Below, piece by piece: positions 7,499 through 16,077 of a stretch of DNA of 47,399 nucleotides. The notes under the pieces were generated by a model, which had not been told where the DNA came from, did no database searches, and saw nothing but the letters and a program-made list of their open reading frames with translations. Every line of letters begins with the position of its first letter. The stretch's first letter is position 1. Made by a program: the position numbers and the translations under genes. Source of the DNA: Sphaerimonospora mesophila NBRC 14179 = JCM 3151 (GTDB taxonomy: Bacteria > Actinomycetota > Actinomycetes > Streptosporangiales > Streptosporangiaceae); assembly GCA_001552515.1 (NCBI GenBank), contig BCRI01000052.1, forward strand, positions 1-47,399, in the 5' to 3' direction.

Positions 7499-9264
7499 AG
7501 CTCGCATTCCGCCGGACAGCACAACGCGCGCACGGGTTCGGCCCGGGCGCGGTCGAGGTCCAGCCCCGACGCCTCCAGGTCGGCGACAGCCAGTGTGCGA
7601 CGCTGGCCGTCACCGGCTACCCGCGCGAAGTCACGCCGGGCTGGCTCGAACCGCTGCTCACCCACCCGGGCCGGTTGGACGTGTCGTTCCACATCGAGCC
7701 CGTGCCGTCCCTGGTCGCCTCCGATCGGCTGCGCAAGCAGCTCGCCCGGCTGGAGTCCGGGTTGCGCAGCGACCAGCAGCACGGCCGGCTCGCCGACCCC
7801 GGGGCGGAGGTCGCTGCTGAGGACGCCCAGGATCTCGCCTCCCGGATCGCGCGGGGCCAGGCCAAGCTGTTCCGCACCTCGATCTACCTCACCGTCCACG
7901 CCACCACGACCGAGGAGCTGGAGGACGCCTGCGCCCAGGTCCGCGCGCTGGCCGCCTCCCTCCTGCTGGATGCCCGCGTGGTGACCTTCCGGCAGTTGCA
8001 GGGGTGGGTGTCGGCGCTTCCTCTGGCGTATGACAACCTGCAGCTGCGCCGTACCTTCGACACCCCTGCGCTCGCGGCGGCCTTCCCGTTCACCTCGCCC
8101 GACCTGGCAGCGGACCTCGGACCTACCACGGTCCTGTACGGCGCGAACGCGGCCAGCGCCTCGCTGGTGGCTTGGGACCGGTTCGCCCAGCCGAACCACA
8201 ACTCGACCATTCTGGGCTGTTCCGGCGGCGGCAAGTCCTATCTGGCCAAGCTGGAGGCGCTGCGCTCGCTGTACACGGGGGTCGAGGTCGCCGTCATCGA
8301 CCCCGAAGACGAGTACGCCCGTCTGTGCACGGCCGTCGGCGGCGCCTACCTTCACCTGGGCGCGGCGAACGTCCGCCTCAACCCCTTCGACTTGCTGCCT
8401 ATACACCAGCGGGAGGGCGACGCGCTCACCCGGCGCTCGCTGTTCCTGCACACCCTGGTCGCGGTCATGCTCGGCGAGCCGCTCGACAAGGCAAGCAAGG
8501 CGGCTCTCGACCGCGCCGTCATCGCCGCCTACAAGGGTGCCGGGATCACCTTCGACCGGCGAACCTGGAAACGCCGCCCGCCGCTGATGAAGGATCTGGT
8601 AAGCGCGCTTACCGACGATGGTGGTCCCGCTGCGGCCGAGATCGCCGCCGGGCTCGCGCCGTACGTGACGGGAAGCCACCGCCGGCTCTTCGATGGTCAC
8701 ACCACTACCCGGCCCGATTCGCACCTGATCGTCTTCTCGCTCCGGGATCTGCCGGATGAGCTCAAGGCGGTCGGCACGCTGCTGACCCTGGACGCGGTCT
8801 GGCGTCGCGTCTCCGACCCGGTCAACCGACGGCCTCGGCTCGTCGTGGTTGATGAGGCCTGGCTGCTCATGCGCGATCCGGAGGGTGCGAAGTTCTTGCT
8901 GAGGATGGCCAAGGCCGCCCGCAAGCACTGGGCGGGGCTGTCGGTGGTCACCCAGGACGCCGCCGACCTGCTCGGCTCCGACATCGGTCAGGCGATCATC
9001 GCCAACTCCACCACCCAGATCCTCCTTCGCCAGGCGCCCCAGGCGATCGACAGAGTCGCCGAGGCGTTCCGTCTGTCGGACGGGGAGCGGCAGCTCCTGT
9101 TGTCGGCGGATCGCGGTTTCGGCCTCTTGGCTGCCGATTCCGGCGCTTCCCGGGTGGCCTTCCGGGTCCTGGCGAGCGAGCAGGAACACCGCCTCGTGAC
9201 CTCCTCACCTGAGGAGCTGGCGGCCTACGGAGAACTCACCGCGTACGAGGAGGACGATCTGTGA
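7495..9264 (+). CDS. VirB4-like T4SS ATPase
   Basis: About 589 residues from the GTG at 7495, which overlaps the PrgI stop (GTGA) and follows GAGAGGAGAA. It contains Walker A GCSGGGKS (residues 241-248), Walker B LVVVDEAWLLM (~448-457) and the downstream VVTQDAADLLGSDIGQAII helix with SxTQILLRQ typical of VirB4. The N-terminal domain is rather short, consistent with part of it residing in the PrgI-like protein. By family it powers pilus/channel assembly and substrate transfer at the membrane. All key motifs are intact. Confidence 0.92.
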   Translation: MKLAFRRTAQRAHGFGPGAVEVQPRRLQVGDSQCATLAVTGYPREVTPGWLEPLLTHPGRLDVSFHIEPVPSLVASDRLRKQLARLESGLRSDQQHGRLADPGAEVAAEDAQDLASRIARGQAKLFRTSIYLTVHATTTEELEDACAQVRALAASLLLDARVVTFRQLQGWVSALPLAYDNLQLRRTFDTPALAAAFPFTSPDLAADLGPTTVLYGANAASASLVAWDRFAQPNHNSTILGCSGGGKSYLAKLEALRSLYTGVEVAVIDPEDEYARLCTAVGGAYLHLGAANVRLNPFDLLPIHQREGDALTRRSLFLHTLVAVMLGEPLDKASKAALDRAVIAAYKGAGITFDRRTWKRRPPLMKDLVSALTDDGGPAAAEIAAGLAPYVTGSHRRLFDGHTTTRPDSHLIVFSLRDLPDELKAVGTLLTLDAVWRRVSDPVNRRPRLVVVDEAWLLMRDPEGAKFLLRMAKAARKHWAGLSVVTQDAADLLGSDIGQAIIANSTTQILLRQAPQAIDRVAEAFRLSDGERQLLLSADRGFGLLAADSGASRVAFRVLASEQEHRLVTSSPEELAAYGELTAYEEDDL

Positions 9265-9275
9265 GCACGTCAGGG

Positions 9276-9887
9276 TCAGTTCCGCAGCCGCGCACGCCAC
9301 GGATGATCTCCGTACTCGACCGCGAGGGCCTCATCCAACCAGCGACGTCGTACGCCATCGAGCATGGGCAGCGCCTCGGTGAAGTCGAGTTCGTCCTTCG
9401 GGCGCGGGCTCTTGGCTTTGAACAGCAGCTGCACCTCGGGGGCGATCCGCGCGATGCCGTTGTCCGTGATCGTCAGTGTCGACAGTGGGCGGCGGATCCG
9501 CGGATCACGCCGGTACACCCACTTCTCGCCGTCGGCCTCGTCCAGCATGACCTGGAACCGCCACGGCCCGCCGGGATGCTCGCGCACCCAGATGTCGTGA
9601 ACGTGGTCCGGCAGCACCTCGCCGACCGGCCACGGGCGCAGCGTCCCGGGCGGGTCGGCCGCGTGGACATCCCAATCGGCCAGCAGTGCGCGCATGACCT
9701 GCTGGTCACGGCGCAGCACCGTGATGTCCACATCCGCGTGCTCTCGGTAGGAACGGCCGACGGCCAGTTCGATCGCGTACCCGCCGCTCACCCACCACGG
9801 CACGGCCAACCCCTGAAACAGCGCGACCACCTCAGCCAGTGGCGCCGGCTCCCACGGCCCCCACGGTGTCTCGATACGCGGCACCAC
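9276..9887 (-). CDS. Nucleotidyltransferase-fold protein encoded antisense inside the T4SS operon
   Basis: 203 residues. WWVSGGYAIELAVGRSYREH followed by ADVDITVLRRDQ is the GG...DxD core of minimal nucleotidyltransferases of the aminoglycoside 2''-adenylyltransferase/lincosamide nucleotidyltransferase type. The C-terminal part retains VQLLFKAK and KDELDF, common in such proteins. It could adenylylate a small molecule or be a non-enzymatic relative; the substrate is not readable. It occupies the only large gap in a fully overlapped operon, between virB4 and virD4 on the opposite strand, and looks like a cargo insertion. The rightward frame over the same bases is a shadow. Confidence 0.82.
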   Translation of the reverse strand: MVPRIETPWGPWEPAPLAEVVALFQGLAVPWWVSGGYAIELAVGRSYREHADVDITVLRRDQQVMRALLADWDVHAADPPGTLRPWPVGEVLPDHVHDIWVREHPGGPWRFQVMLDEADGEKWVYRRDPRIRRPLSTLTITDNGIARIAPEVQLLFKAKSPRPKDELDFTEALPMLDGVRRRWLDEALAVEYGDHPWRARLRN

Positions 9888-9925
9888 GTCATCATCCCCG
9901 ATCGGCGCGAGGCGGGTGAGGCCCG

Positions 9926-12367
9926 GTGATCCACGACCTTCTCTATGACCCCGACCGCTTCCTCGACTGGCTGCTGGCGTGGCTGGACGGCCACGTCTGG
10001 CAGGCGACCTTCATGCTCTCGGCCACCTTGTTCGTCCTCGAGGCGTTCCGCTCTCTGGTCGTACGGCTCCACCACCGCGCCGCGACCAACGGGGCCCGGT
10101 GCGTGGAGATCCTCGCCCCGCCGGTGGCGGACATGCCCGGCGCGGAGGCGCTGTGGACGAACCTGATGGGGCTGCTGCGCCCGGCCTGGAAGCGTGTCCT
10201 GTTCGGACAGCCGCATCTGGCGTTCGAGTACGTCTTCGGCGTCGGCGGCGTACGGATCCGGTTGTGGGTCCCCGGCACCGTCCCGCAGCACCTGGTGGAG
10301 CATGCGATTGAGTCGGCCTGGCCGTCCGCACGTACGGCGGTCGTGGAGGCAGCCCCACCGGTGCCGCTGGCCGGGCAGTCGACCGGCGGGCACCTGGTGA
10401 TCGCCCGCAGCGAGCTGCTGCCGATCCGCCACTCCCATGACCGGGATCCGCTGCGCGCGCTGCTCGGTGTCGGGGTCGGCATGCCCACGTGGCAGCACGC
10501 CGCCGTTCAGATCCTCGCCCGTCCCGCGACGGGCCGCCGCCTGGCCCAGGTGATCAGCGGCGGGCCCGCCGGAGTGACCACACGGGGCCGCCTGACGGGT
10601 GCACTGGCCGTACCGCTCCGGCTAGTACAAGGCCTTCTGGACTTCGTCACGCCCGGTCCGATGCACCCCCGGCTCCACCCAGCGCATCTCCACCCGGCCA
10701 ATCGCGTCGTCCGGTTGGAGGAGTCGGCCGAGGCCCGGGCCATCCGCGACAAGGCCCAACGCCCCAGGTATGAGGTCGCGATCCGCTACGCCGTACAAGC
10801 CAACGACCTCGTGACAGGAGACGAGCGCAACGCCAAACAGTCGCGTGAGGCGCGGCGCAGCGCGATCCGGGGCCGGGCACACGCGATCGCCTCCTCGTTC
10901 GCCCTGTTTGCCGGGCACAATCGGCTGGAGCGGCGCCGGCTTCCTCTGCCCGCCGCCAGGCTGGCGTCGCGGAGGCTGGGGCGGGGGTTTCTGCTGTCGG
11001 TGCCTGAACTCGCCGCTCTGGCGCACCTTCCCCTGGACGTCGCCGTCCCCGGCCTGCCGCGTGCCGGGGCCAGGTCCGTCCCGCCCACGCCCCAGGTCGC
11101 CTCGGCGGGCAAGGTCCTTGGCTTTTCCGATGCCGGGCATGAGCGGCGGGTCGCGCTGCGGGTAGCTGACTCCTGCCACCACGTGCACGTCCTCGGTCCC
11201 AACGGCACCGGCAAGAGCACCCTGCTGGCCCAGATGATCCTGTCCGACATCGAGGCCGGCCGCGGCGTGGCCGTCATCGAGGCCAAGGGCGACCTGATCA
11301 CCGACCTGCTCGGGCTCATCCCGGAACAGGCGGCGGACAAGGTCGTACTGATCGACCCCGACGACCGCCACCCGTGGCCGGCGCTGAACGTGCTCGGCGG
11401 TTCCAACGAGATCGGCGTGGACAACCTCGTCGGGATCTTCCACAAGATCTACGCCGACTACTGGGGACCACGCACCGACGACATCCTGCGCGGGTGCGCG
11501 CTCACGCTGGCGCACCATGGCGGCACCCTCGCCGACGTCCCGCTGCTGCTCACCAACTCGGCCTACCGCGCCGACCTCGTCGAAGCGCTCAACGACCAAT
11601 TCCTGCTCGGCTTCTGGCACTGGTACGACAACCTGTCCGAGCAGGCCCAGGCGCACGTCACCGCGCCGATCATGAACAAGCTGCGGGCCTTCCTGCTCCG
11701 GCCGTTCGTCCGCAGCGTCATCGGCTCGGCCAGGTCGACGTTCGACCTCGGCGACGTCCTGGACGGGGGGATTCTGCTCGCCCGCCTGCCCAAGGGCGTC
11801 CTTGGCGACGACAGCGCCCGGCTGCTGGGTTCGCTGATCCTCGCCCAGGTCTGGCAGGCCGCCGCCCGGCGGGCCCGGCTCGGCCACTCCCGCTCGCCCG
11901 CCGCCCTGTACGTGGATGAGACGCAGAACTTCCTCAATCTGCCGCACACGTTGAGTGAGATGCTCGCCGAGGCCCGCGCCTACCGGCTGTCGATGGTGCT
12001 CGCCCACCAGCACCTGGCCCAGCTTCCCCGCGATCTGCGTCAGGCGATCAGCTCTGACGCGCGCAACAAGGTGTACTTCTCGCTCTCGCCCCAGGACGCC
12101 CGTGAGGTCGAGCACCACTTCAGCCCCCACCTGACCGCGCACGACCTGGCCAATCTGGACGCCTTCCAGGCCGCCGCACGTCTCGTGGTGCGCTCGGCGG
12201 AGGTCCCGCCGTTCACCCTGCGCACCCGGCCGCTGCCCGAGCCCGATCCCGGCCTCGCCGAGCGCGTACGGATCGCCGCCTCCCGGGCCCACGGACGGCT
12301 CCCGGCCGCCGCCGGCCCCCTTCCGGAAGGAGACCCCCGCACCCAACCCAAAGGAGAGGATTCATGA
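9926..12367 (+). CDS. VirD4/TraG-like coupling ATPase
   Basis: 813 residues. A membrane segment at residues ~29-45 is followed by a large periplasmic or scaffold region and then an ATPase domain with Walker A GPNGTGKS (residues 424-431), Walker B LYVDETQNF (~660-668) and a RecA-like AHQHLAQLPRDLRQAI region. The HVHVLGPNGTGKSTLL core is typical of actinobacterial T4SS coupling proteins. Such hexameric ATPases recruit the DNA-relaxase complex and pump DNA through the channel. The start GTG at 9926 comes soon after the antisense nucleotidyltransferase gene rather than overlapping virB4. The C-terminal 30 residues are low complexity. Confidence 0.9.
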   Translation: MIHDLLYDPDRFLDWLLAWLDGHVWQATFMLSATLFVLEAFRSLVVRLHHRAATNGARCVEILAPPVADMPGAEALWTNLMGLLRPAWKRVLFGQPHLAFEYVFGVGGVRIRLWVPGTVPQHLVEHAIESAWPSARTAVVEAAPPVPLAGQSTGGHLVIARSELLPIRHSHDRDPLRALLGVGVGMPTWQHAAVQILARPATGRRLAQVISGGPAGVTTRGRLTGALAVPLRLVQGLLDFVTPGPMHPRLHPAHLHPANRVVRLEESAEARAIRDKAQRPRYEVAIRYAVQANDLVTGDERNAKQSREARRSAIRGRAHAIASSFALFAGHNRLERRRLPLPAARLASRRLGRGFLLSVPELAALAHLPLDVAVPGLPRAGARSVPPTPQVASAGKVLGFSDAGHERRVALRVADSCHHVHVLGPNGTGKSTLLAQMILSDIEAGRGVAVIEAKGDLITDLLGLIPEQAADKVVLIDPDDRHPWPALNVLGGSNEIGVDNLVGIFHKIYADYWGPRTDDILRGCALTLAHHGGTLADVPLLLTNSAYRADLVEALNDQFLLGFWHWYDNLSEQAQAHVTAPIMNKLRAFLLRPFVRSVIGSARSTFDLGDVLDGGILLARLPKGVLGDDSARLLGSLILAQVWQAAARRARLGHSRSPAALYVDETQNFLNLPHTLSEMLAEARAYRLSMVLAHQHLAQLPRDLRQAISSDARNKVYFSLSPQDAREVEHHFSPHLTAHDLANLDAFQAAARLVVRSAEVPPFTLRTRPLPEPDPGLAERVRIAASRAHGRLPAAAGPLPEGDPRTQPKGEDS

Positions 12368-13203
12368 GCCAGCACTACACGCCCCGCGTCCTGGACTCGC
12401 TCGTCATCCGGCTCACCGACCACGACCGGCGCCTGCTCCGCCTGGTCTGGACGCACGAGGTCCTGACCACCCACCAACTTCTGCAGGTGGCGTTCGACAA
12501 CGACCACACCGGCCGCCACCGCCTGGTGAAACTGACCCGTCTCGGCGCGTTCGACCGCTTCCGCCCCCAGCCGCCGCTCGGGTCCGCGCCCTGGCACTAC
12601 GTCCTGGGCGAAGCCGGCGCCGCCGTACTGGCCTGCGAGGACGGCGTCACGCTCGCCGAGTTCGGCTACCGGCGCGGCCAGGCGCTCGCGATCGCCTACA
12701 GCCAGCGGCTCGCGCACACCGTCGGCGTCAACGGCGTCTTCGCCGCCCTGTCCGGACACGACCGCCGAAGCGAGGGATGCCGTCTGGACACCTGGTGGAC
12801 CGAAGCGCGGTGCAAGGCCATGTGGGGCAAGCACGTGCGCCCCGACGCCTACGGACGGTGGAGCGAGAACGGTCTCACGCTGGATTTCTTCCTTGAATAC
12901 GACACCGGTACCGAATCCCTCGACCGGGTCGCCGCCAAGCTCCGCGGATACGCCTCACTCGCCACGGCCAGCGGGATTGACACCCCGGTCCTGTTCCTGA
13001 CCAGCACCGCGCGGCGCGAAGCCAACCTGCATGAACGACTCCGGCTGCGCGGCTCGCTCGTGTCGGTGCCCGTCGCCACCGCCACTGTGGACCAGGAACC
13101 GCACGGGGCGATATGGCTACCCGGCAACCGGGCCGAAGGACGGCTCCGCCTCGCCGACCTCGCGCGCCACTTCGGCCAAGAGGGGCGGGAGGGGCAGCCG
13201 TGA
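12364..13203 (+). CDS. Replication-relaxation family protein
   Basis: 279 residues; ATG overlaps the coupling-protein stop (ATGA) and follows AAAGGAGAGG. The N-terminal winged-helix part (RLTDHDRRLLRLVWTHEVLT, TTHQLLQVAF) and the later nuclease-like core with LTLDFFLEYDTGTESLDRVA fit the Replic_Relax family (PF13814), known from actinomycete plasmids and conjugative elements. The family is tied to plasmid replication and nicking, but its chemistry is not settled. As no classical relaxase is visible in the window, it is the best local candidate for the DNA-processing protein. Confidence 0.85.
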   Translation: MSQHYTPRVLDSLVIRLTDHDRRLLRLVWTHEVLTTHQLLQVAFDNDHTGRHRLVKLTRLGAFDRFRPQPPLGSAPWHYVLGEAGAAVLACEDGVTLAEFGYRRGQALAIAYSQRLAHTVGVNGVFAALSGHDRRSEGCRLDTWWTEARCKAMWGKHVRPDAYGRWSENGLTLDFFLEYDTGTESLDRVAAKLRGYASLATASGIDTPVLFLTSTARREANLHERLRLRGSLVSVPVATATVDQEPHGAIWLPGNRAEGRLRLADLARHFGQEGREGQP

Positions 13204-14645
13204 TCGCGGAATTCGGACTCGGCAAGCTCATCGCCACCGGCGGCGGCCTGGTCTGTAGCGTCGTCGTCATCGCCGGACTGGGCGGCGGAGCCAAGTACGC
13301 CCTCACGGCCTCCGACACGACCAAGCTCAGGTCCGCCATCTGTGCCTACGCCACCTCGCCCGACGCGGTACGACAGGTGCCCGCCCACCTCGGGCTCTCC
13401 TCCCAGCAGGTGGCGAACGCACGAAAGATCGTGAACATCGCCGCCGAGCTGGGACTGTCCAAGCGGGCCGCAGAGATCGCCCTCGCGACCGCGATTCAGG
13501 AAAGCAGCCTTACCAACTTAACGAGCGGTAACGGATCGTACGGCCTGTTCCAGCAGCAGCCGTCCCAAGGTTGGGGGACGAAGCAGCAGGTTACGGACCC
13601 GTCCCACGCGGCCCGGTCCTTCTACACGCGCCTGATCAAGGTTCCCGGCTGGGAGAACATGCCGCTCACCAGGGCCGCAGCGCTCGTCCAGCGCCCCCGC
13701 GAGGACCTGCGCGACGCGTACGCCAAACACGAACCGCGCGCCAAAACGCTCGTCGCCCGGTTGTGGAAGGACAAAGCCCCCGGGCGAGCGCCTGTGGACA
13801 CAGCCACGAGCAACGACGTACGAGTCAGCATCCAAGCTGCGGCCGGCCTCGGCGTTCCACGTGACACAGTTGTGGCCAGCCTCGCCGCCGACCTCGCCCG
13901 CCAACACTCAGGCGAGCAACCCGGCGCAGACAAGATCAGGAAACGTGCCGACGCCATCGTGACCACGGTCGCCGGACAGCTCTGCAAGGAGCTGAAAGCC
14001 CAGCTAAGTGATCCTGCTGACGACACCGCTTCTCGGGGAGGCGCGACGGTTCAGATCGGCTCCGGGCGGGGCGCGATCGCGGTCAAGGCCGTGCTGAGCG
14101 TGCTCGGTGTGCCCTACTCCTTCTCGGGAGTTCCAGCCGGGGGCGCGGAGTTCATGCTTCGCGCTTGTACAGCTCAAGTAGCCGGCGCTGAACAATCTGG
14201 GTCTGCGACAGGCGTGGCACAAGGATCAGCAGGGCGCGTCCCCCCGCGCTGCCGCGTGGTGGCGAACGTGGTGGGGTTCGCGCTGGCTCAGACGGGCAAG
14301 CCGTATCGGTGGGGCGCGACGGGTCCAAGCTCCTTCGACTGCTCGGGACTGGCGATGAAGGCGTACGCCGCCGCAGGGGTACGGATCCCCCGAACCACTT
14401 TCGAGCAGTGGCCGTTCGGCGTCCGCGTTCCGGCGGGCCAGGAGCAGCCCGGCGATCTGGTGTTCTTCAACAGCGGACCGGGCAGTTCGTCGGAGCGGCC
14501 AGGCCATGTCGGGATCGTCGTGGGCGACGGCAAAATGGTCGAGGCCCGGTGCACCCGATGCGGGCCGATCACGGTCGCGTCGTATCGGAGCGGGCGGCCG
14601 GTGGTTGGGTTCACCCGGCCGTGGGCAACTGCGTCAGCGAAGTAA
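13200..14645 (+). CDS. T4SS cell-wall enzyme: transglycosylase-like plus NlpC/P60 peptidase
   Basis: About 481 residues from the GTG at 13200 (GTGA overlap). A membrane anchor (residues ~9-30) is followed by a lysozyme-like segment with IQESSL (E101) and SYGLFQQQPSQGWGT, then a helical linker, then an NlpC/P60 domain with the catalytic Cys in FDCSGL (C381) and His in PGHVGIVVG (H436). It matches VirB1-like bifunctional hydrolases that open peptidoglycan for the conjugation channel. Residues ~287-308 (GRGAIAVKAVLSVLGVPYSF) resemble the start of an NlpC/P60 domain that then breaks off before a second, complete copy begins near residue 358, suggesting partial duplication or repair of a damaged domain. 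Confidence 0.85.
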   Translation: MIAEFGLGKLIATGGGLVCSVVVIAGLGGGAKYALTASDTTKLRSAICAYATSPDAVRQVPAHLGLSSQQVANARKIVNIAAELGLSKRAAEIALATAIQESSLTNLTSGNGSYGLFQQQPSQGWGTKQQVTDPSHAARSFYTRLIKVPGWENMPLTRAAALVQRPREDLRDAYAKHEPRAKTLVARLWKDKAPGRAPVDTATSNDVRVSIQAAAGLGVPRDTVVASLAADLARQHSGEQPGADKIRKRADAIVTTVAGQLCKELKAQLSDPADDTASRGGATVQIGSGRGAIAVKAVLSVLGVPYSFSGVPAGGAEFMLRACTAQVAGAEQSGSATGVAQGSAGRVPPRCRVVANVVGFALAQTGKPYRWGATGPSSFDCSGLAMKAYAAAGVRIPRTTFEQWPFGVRVPAGQEQPGDLVFFNSGPGSSSERPGHVGIVVGDGKMVEARCTRCGPITVASYRSGRPVVGFTRPWATASAK

Positions 14646-14765
14646 AACGGCGCACATCAGTGGTACAGCAAGGCTCGGTGCCGGTAGAGGAACATGCCGT
14701 CCGTCCCGTCGTACGCCCTGGCCGTACGGCCCTCTTAGCGAAACCTCCGGCCACTGGAGATCACA

Positions 14766-14807
14766 CATAGCTATGCTTTCCTCTCGCATAGCTATGCTTT
14801 CCTCTCG
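14766..14807. promoter_or_regulatory. Two phased copies of a 10-bp palindrome in a 21-bp tandem repeat
   Basis: The 21-bp unit CATAGCTATG + CTTTCCTCTCG occurs twice without change (14766-14786 and 14787-14807). Each unit begins with the perfect palindrome CATAGCTATG. The 21-bp step is two helical turns, so a dimeric protein could bind both on one face. It ends 15 bases before the A24 peptidase start at 14822, and so may be its operator or overlap its promoter. Confidence 0.6.
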
Positions 14808-14821
14808 CTGAGTAGGCGGCA

Positions 14822-15475
14822 GTGGTTCATCCGAGCACCTGTTGCATGGGGGACATTGCGTTGACGATCGGCGTTGCCCTGGGGACCGCCGCCATCGGAC
14901 TCCTCACCGGGCGAACCGTCCTGATCATTGCTACTCGCTTCTGCCCGCAGCCGGGCCTGCCGTACGCAACGGAAATCACTACTGCGGCGGTGTTCGGGCT
15001 TCTCGGCTGGAAGATCGGACTTGATCCCCTCCTCCCGGCGTACCTCTACGCGGCCGGCACCGGAGTCGCGCTCAGCATGATCGACCTACGAACGCGACGA
15101 CTGCCCGACGCGCTCACACTGCCCTCGTACGTCATCCTCCCGGCACTCGTGGCCATCGGCGCGATAACCAGCAAGGAGGGGCGCTTCCTCGTCGGGATGC
15201 TCCTCGGCGCGCTCGCCGCATTCCTCCTCTACTTGAGCTTCCACCGGATCAACACCGCCCTCGGGGCCGGAGACGTCAAGGCATCCGGCTTGGTCGGCGG
15301 CGTCCTCGGCACCCTGGGCGCAAACGCCTGGATCCTCGGCATCGGCGCCGGCCTCGTACTGGCAGCCCTGTACGCGGTAGCCCTGCTGACCAGGGGCAAG
15401 GGCACCGGCTCCACGCTCATGCCGTACGGACCGTTCATGTTCGCCGGATGCCTCTTAGGCATCCTCACGGCGTAG
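14822..15475 (+). CDS. A24-family prepilin peptidase
   Basis: 217 residues from GTG 14822 (preceded by TAGGCGG), or 209 from ATG 14846. A polytopic membrane protein with both catalytic aspartates of the A24/TadV-PilD type: D88 in MIDLRTRRLPD and D151 in GAGDVKASG. Residues 25-65 lack the N-terminal zinc/methylase domain, so it is a short form. These enzymes cleave leader peptides of type IV pilin-like proteins on the cytoplasmic face. It follows the T4SS operon but is separated by 176 bases with its own possible operator. No type IV prepilin gene is visible, so its substrate is unknown. Confidence 0.85.
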   Translation: MVHPSTCCMGDIALTIGVALGTAAIGLLTGRTVLIIATRFCPQPGLPYATEITTAAVFGLLGWKIGLDPLLPAYLYAAGTGVALSMIDLRTRRLPDALTLPSYVILPALVAIGAITSKEGRFLVGMLLGALAAFLLYLSFHRINTALGAGDVKASGLVGGVLGTLGANAWILGIGAGLVLAALYAVALLTRGKGTGSTLMPYGPFMFAGCLLGILTA

Positions 15476-15563
15476 AGCGCCGAATACTCTCCATCGCTGG
15501 CGCAGGGGACTAGGCTAGATGCGACCGATCTCATTTCTCTTTCGCAAAGAGTGGAACCGGTCA

Positions 15564-15593
15564 GGGGCCGTTCCCTCTCGGGGGATCGGCCCC
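15564..15593. terminator. Hairpin between converging genes
   Basis: GGGGCCG (15564-15570) pairs with CGGCCCC (15587-15593) over a 16-base loop, directly between the A24 peptidase gene and the end of the leftward gene that stops at 15595. A second small hairpin, CTCTTT-CGC-AAAGAG (15537-15551), lies just before it. Confidence 0.5.
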
Positions 15594-15594
15594 G

Positions 15595-16077
15595 CTACTC
15601 GTTGAGGAGTTCCTTCAGCAGGGTAAACCCGGGCATGCTCTCCCTGGGCCGTATGCCGACCTCGAACATCTCCGGCTCTTCGAAGACCGGTTCGCCGCTG
15701 GGGCGGCGTGCATAGGCCACGCGGCCGTAGTCGACACCGTCATCCCGGTCGAAGCTCATCCATGTGATGGCCTCCTGCTCGCCTTCACGTAGAGGATGGT
15801 TGGAGACAGCGCGAGTGGCTATGGTGCTCGGCGGCTTGAAGATCCAGACCTGTGGCACCGCCAAAACCCATCGAGCTGCACGGACCTCCAGTGCCTTCGT
15901 GGCGACCCTGTGTTCGAACGCGGCGGCTGTCTCTCGATCGCGCAGGTAGTCGTAGTCACTGAGCACGAGGCGGCGCTCCCCTTCCAGCATGACGATCGCG
16001 GGGCAGTCACGAGCGAGAATGCTCTTCTCCAGCCGTTCGATCACGTCGAAGAGCAGATTCGCCGTCTCCTCGTTCAT
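15595..16077 (-). CDS. Hypothetical protein, 160 aa
   Basis: An acidic soluble protein beginning MNEETANLLFDVIERLEKSI, with ordinary composition and good coding character. No family recognised. Central strands (RRLVLSDYDYL, ARWVLAVPQVWIF) and a conserved-looking region ITWMSFDRDDGVDYGRVAYARRPSGEP suggest a compact alpha/beta fold. It is the last gene of the long leftward block of the element. The ATG at 16077 is preceded on its strand by GAGAGAAGGTCGG. Confidence 0.7.
   Translation of the reverse strand: MNEETANLLFDVIERLEKSILARDCPAIVMLEGERRLVLSDYDYLRDRETAAAFEHRVATKALEVRAARWVLAVPQVWIFKPPSTIATRAVSNHPLREGEQEAITWMSFDRDDGVDYGRVAYARRPSGEPVFEEPEMFEVGIRPRESMPGFTLLKELLNE

Noticed and set aside
9261-9929. 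Rightward frame whose GTG overlaps the virB4 stop
   Set aside because: The position is attractive for an operon gene, but the sequence is His/Arg/Asp-rich shadow of the nucleotidyltransferase on the other strand.
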